A stretch of 64,000 nucleotides of DNA from Hippophae tibetana (taxonomy: Eukaryota; Streptophyta; Magnoliopsida; Rosales; Elaeagnaceae): positions 46,259,452 through 46,323,451 of the forward strand of contig CM072811.1 in the NCBI GenBank assembly GCA_037013495.1, written 5' to 3'. The position numbers and the translations under genes are program-made. Below the pieces are notes generated by a model, which was not told the DNA's origin, ran no database searches, and was given only the letters and a program-made list of their open reading frames with translations. Of the stretch, positions 60,396 to 64,000 are shown in pieces. How positions within the stretch are numbered: the stretch's first letter is position 1; each line of letters begins with the position of its first letter.

Positions 60396-60707
60396 TTAAC
60401 TTTTGACAAATTTCACAAGAATGACAAAAGGAGTTGGTATCTTTGAAAAAGGTAGGCCAATAGAGGCCACAATATTTGCAACACATCTTTTATTCTTGAT
60501 GATTAGATCAAATTCTTGTAAAAAAATAATCCACCAAATCAAGCAAGCTTTAGCATTCTTCTTAGTTATAAGGTACTTAAGAACTGCATGATCAATAAAA
60601 ACCACAATATGTGAACCAATCAAGTAAGCACAAAATTTATCTAAAGCAAAAACAAAAGTTAGTAGTCCTTTTCTTGTTATTGAATAATTCAATTTAGCAT
60701 TATTCAA
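60396..60707 (-). pseudogene. Gypsy RNase H fragment
   Basis: A 103-codon frame: NYSITRKGLLTFVFALDKF, then CAYLIGSHIVVFIDHAVLKY with LITKKNAKACLIWWIIFLQEF, DLIIKNKRCVANIVAS. The family reads NYTTTEKELLAVVFAL-KFR-YLIG-K-V-TDHAALKYL--K-D-KPRLIRW-LLLQEFD-EI-DKKG-EN-VADHLSR. Here the catalytic E and D positions are partly lost (RKGLL for EKELL; IDHA for TDHA keeps the Asp). Confidence 0.85.
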
Positions 60708-62242
60708 AGTTCTATTGGTATAGTAAACAACAAAAGGATTTAAATCCCTTCATTCTCCAAGGACATCTCCCATTGCATAGTTACATACATCACACATAAT
60801 TTCAAAATACATGTTTCAATTAGGCAAATAACATGATAGGAGCGGAATTGAGTTTGACAACGAGTGTTTGGAAAGCTTTCTCATACTCTTAAGTCTAATT
60901 AAATTTAGCATATTTGACTAAGAGATTACATAATGGATGAGATATTGCAAAGAAGTTGTACATAAATCTCCAATAAAAACTAGCATGTTCAAGAAAAGAA
61001 CGAATATCACTTTATTGTTTTGGGGGTAGGTAATTTAGATATTAGTTTAATTTTGATTTTATCGACCATTATTCCCTTTTTAGATATAAGGTGACATAAA
61101 AAAATCCTAGAAGACATTATGAAATAATATTTTTCCCAATTCAAAATAAGTTTTTTTATTCACACTTACTTAATATCGCTTCTAAATTAAGAAGACATGA
61201 TTTAAAGGAATCACCAAAAATAGTCAAATCATCCATAAAATGTTGTAAGATAGTATACAATACTGTAAAAAAACTGGTGCATTACATAAATCAAAAGCAT
61301 TCTACGGAAAGCATAAGTACCATATGCATATGTAAATGTAGTTTTTTATTCTCTAAAACTATCTCTATTTGATAATAACCAAAATACTCATCAAGAAAGT
61401 AATAAAAATGGCAACCAGCTATACCTTCTAAGATTTGGTTGATAAAAGGGCAATACATAATGATATTTTTAGCTTAGTAAATTTAATTTTCTATAGTCAA
61501 TGCATATACGTCATCAAGTTACTACCCTAGTTGGAATAAGAATTCCCTTATTATTTTCAACCATAATCACCCCAATTTCTTTAGAACTACTTGTGTTGGA
61601 CACATCCATTTACTATTTGATATTAGATAAATTATACATAAGTTTAGCAATTTTAAGACTTCTTTCCTAATTGATTCTTTCATTATGGGGTTAAGTCTTA
61701 CTTAGGGGTCTATTCGGGAGTTATATCCTTCCTCTAAATATTTTCTACGAGAAAAATACCTTTTACGTCAATTATAATCCAACTTAGTGCATTTTTATGT
61801 TCTTTTAACATATTTATCAATTTTTCTTCTTGCTCAATACTAAGTTTAAAAAATATAACGATGGGAAAAGTATCACCTGAACCCAAAAATATTTTTTTTA
61901 AACCTTTGGGTAGTAGAGAAAGTTCAATTTCTAGTGTCTCTACAGTTTTTCAACTTCTCTCTTTCACTTGGCAACTTCTCAAATCGTGGTTACTAGTATC
62001 TTGATTGCTTATTTTTCTTATCATCAAAAACCAAAGAAATATTAAATGTATTAGGAAAAAATAATGATTTAGATTTATGATTAAAGAGGAGATACTTCAA
62101 GGATTCAAACTCATTATGTATGTTTACTTCCTCTTCAATAAATTATCTATCATGTAGGTCTGATAGCACCCATCATCATCTTATGGCTTCTTCCCTACAT
62201 GGAAAATATTCACCTTTAGAATCATGTTCCTAAAAGATAATT

Positions 62243-62617
62243 TCATAAGACCATCATGCAATTAATAAAGACATTTACCATAAAAAGAAAAGGTCTTCCT
62301 AGTATGAGTGAGATTATTAACTCCATGTCAACTACTAATTGAGTATTCAAACTAATAAAGTCAATAAGGTAGTAGAATTTATCAATTTGGATCAATACAT
62401 CTTCAATTATCCCTTTTGATCTTCGTATATAACGGCCAGCCAACTCTAATACCATAGATATAGGTTTGATCTCTCCATGTCCAAGTTGCAAGCATACAGA
62501 ATGAGGCATCAAATTGACACTTGCTCTTAAATCTAGAAGGGCTTGACCAAATTCAGGCATCTTAATCTGGCAGGAAATTATAGGACAACTAGGATCTTTG
62601 TACTTTGATGGTGTCAT
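62243..62617 (-). pseudogene. Gypsy aspartic protease fragment
   Basis: A 124-codon frame: KYKDPSCPIISCQI, then ALLDLRASVNLMPHSVCLQL, GHGEIKPISMVLELAGRY, KGIIEDVLIQIDKFYYLIDFI and ISLILGRPFLFMVNVFINC. This is the retropepsin of Athila/Tat-type gypsy elements. The active site is normally D-L-G-A-S; the Gly is Arg here, so the enzyme would be inactive even if made. Confidence 0.88.
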
Positions 62618-62640
62618 TTGTATTATGATTGCACTAATTT

Positions 62641-63100
62641 CTCTATCAAAAATGCAACCTTCTTGACATGGTGCCTCATTTTCCTATTGTAGAGATCTTT
62701 GATTACTTTAACACAAGCAAGTATCTACTTAATTGCTTATAGCAACGAAAGATTAATCTTAACTTATTTCAAGTGCTATAGGATCGCACCTTAGTTATTT
62801 GGATTCTTATTAAGACCTGAGCAAATGGTACCTCAAGTGGAATCTTTTCCACTAAATCCTTTGTTATAGTTTCAGTAGGAGGATTAAATAATGTTGATTT
62901 TTAGTAGTAAGAGCAAAAATAATACTTTTCATGGTTAAGAAAAATAACATTTTTGTCTCCATCGTTTAAAGTGTAGTCCCTCAAAACGAAATGGTTTGTT
63001 GAGATCAACAGTTAACATTTTAGTAGACATGGTAGATAAAAATTCGTCTTAAAATTGTTGGGACAAGTATGTTAAAAGTAGTGTAAGAACGATGTTACCG
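62641..63100. other. Leader/gag-proximal part of the gypsy relic, unrecognised
   Basis: Mixed-composition sequence above the protease. No gag motif is seen. It probably belongs to the same element. Confidence 0.3.
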
Positions 63101-63720
63101 ATATACTGAAATGTATTGCTTGGGTTGAGTTGCGGACTAAGTCATTCTCTTTAAGACGTTTTACGGTTTTGCTCAAACTTGTGCAAGCAAACACAATCTC
63201 GTTGTCCCTAGGATAAAAAAATCCAAAAATCTTTGTTTTTTGTCCAAAAACTTTACTGCACTGATGAAGACTGAAATGCTACACATATAAAAGTTTCTTG
63301 CTCAGAAAACTCAATATAATTTAGTATCTTTTTCTTTTTCTTTCTAAGAGTTTTTTCTAGTAAGACATGTTTTCAATTGATGTGTGGAAACTAAGAGTTA
63401 AGACCCTCTATTTATAGGTTTGAGAAAAGATGTGACTATTATGATAATAATAATAATAATGTCTGGTGGAAAGAGTAATAATCATTTTATGAAAGAAAAA
63501 GTAACAATAATTTTTTGAATAAAGAAGAATAACGATAATTTAACAGATATTTTTGAGTAAAAAAAATAATGATTATTTTTTTTAAGTAAAAAGGTATTTT
63601 AATAAAAAAAATCTAAAAAATAAAATGTCATATGCACTCGGCTCGACACGATCAATCCGACGACAATTACGACGCATTCACGTGATATCACATTTGTCTA
63701 GATTCTCTTTTATTATACAA
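63101..63720 (-). repeat. Probable LTR (solo or of the neighbouring gypsy relic)
   Basis: Minus-strand CCTATAAATAGAG at 63406-63418 is a good TATA box in a GC-richer, non-coding stretch, as in many plant LTRs. No second copy was found inside the window, and the ends are unresolved, so this is inference from composition, the TATA box and position next to the gypsy pol. Confidence 0.3.
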
Positions 63721-64000
63721 AAGTGAATATCTTTTTGCTGTAAAATCCAATATCCAATCTATTTTATTTATAAATGTCTTAAGTGATAAAAAATAAAAAT
63801 GTAAAAGAAGACATAAATTAAGATTATTTATTTTATAAAAAATTATTTTTTCCAACCATATTTATTATCGATGTAGAATTTTTTATTTCTACGAATCTAC
63901 ATAATCACGAATCCTTGCAAACGTCGTTCAAAACATGTTATCCACTCCCGTCCATAGTACTAATCATACTTTTGATAACTACTCCACTTTTTATCCATGA
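63721..64000. other. AT-rich sequence at window end
   Basis: Nothing recognised. Confidence 0.5.

Larger units (their letters stand above)
59441..62640 (-). mobile_element. Decayed Ty3/gypsy retrotransposon (Athila/Tat-like pol)
   Basis: The minus strand contains, in order, protease (62243-62617), reverse transcriptase (about 60900-61800; FMDDLTIFGDSFKSC near 61225-61250), RNase H (60396-60707), and integrase fragments. The last include a YGKACHLPVELEHKAYW-like block near 59850-59900 and a GKLRSRW-GPF-V-like C-terminus near 59560-59640. This is the gypsy order PR-RT-RH-IN. Stops and frameshifts occur throughout. No gag was recognised above 62640; a possible LTR lies at 63100-63720. Confidence 0.8.

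Noticed and set aside
1..64000. CRISPR arrays, operons, ribosome binding sites, phage or plasmid features
   Set aside because: The window is plant nuclear DNA; the repeats are LTRs, MITEs and microsatellites without regular unique spacers.
1..64000. tRNA and rRNA genes
   Set aside because: I looked for T-loop-like GGTTCAAATCC/GGTTCGAATCC motifs with matching stems and for rRNA-like conserved blocks, and saw none; a covariance-model search would be needed to exclude a single tRNA.

Overview
This is a stretch of plant nuclear DNA, very AT-rich, with three intron-bearing protein genes set among long non-coding stretches, old transposon remains and one fresh LTR retrotransposon. The presence of a leucoanthocyanidin reductase gene and the strength of the protein matches to eudicot families suggest a eudicot that makes catechins or condensed tannins. 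Arabidopsis-type crucifers, which lack LAR, are unlikely. I cannot name the species.

Layout. 1-10.4 kb: no recognisable cellular gene; a decayed, gag-only LTR element (about 412-2524), then AT-rich sequence. 10.45-13.4 kb: an internally deleted Ty1/copia remnant on the minus strand with diverged LTRs. 15.4-17.7 kb: a two-exon bHLH transcription factor of the TMO5-LIKE/bHLH30 clade (plus strand). 20.9-24.0 kb: a five-exon leucoanthocyanidin reductase, LAR (minus strand), convergent with the bHLH gene. 25.8-34.4 kb: a transposon graveyard (an RNase H-like remnant, a gypsy LTR plus gag start, a large inverted repeat, a copia RT/RNase H fragment and a gypsy integrase end). 34,462-39,860: a structurally complete copia element, minus strand, with apparently identical 205-bp LTRs, a 5-bp target duplication, PBS, PPT and a gag-pol frame broken once, in RNase H. 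39.9-46.5 kb: AT-rich, with one MITE and one RNase H-like remnant. 46.8-53.3 kb: a six-exon ILP1/GCFC (PAXBP1-like) gene, minus strand. 53.4-59.2 kb: AT-rich, with one unexplained GC-richer island. 59.4-62.7 kb: a decayed Ty3/gypsy pol (Athila/Tat-like), followed by a probable LTR to about 63.7 kb.

The three cellular genes do not form a pathway or cluster that I can recognise. bHLH30-type proteins act with LHW-type bHLH partners in vascular cell division; LAR makes flavan-3-ols; ILP1 is a nuclear protein tied to transcriptional control of endoreduplication and to spliceosome disassembly. All exon junctions given were placed by hand from GT/AG signals, preserved reading phase and family similarity. 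The spliced lengths (341, 346 and 945 residues) are normal for each family.

I did not find a previously undescribed multi-gene system. The points most worth checking are the young copia element with a single frame break, its triplicated zinc-knuckle module and palindromic leader, the small gag-only LTR element, and the long-TIR MITEs sitting in introns of LAR and ILP1.
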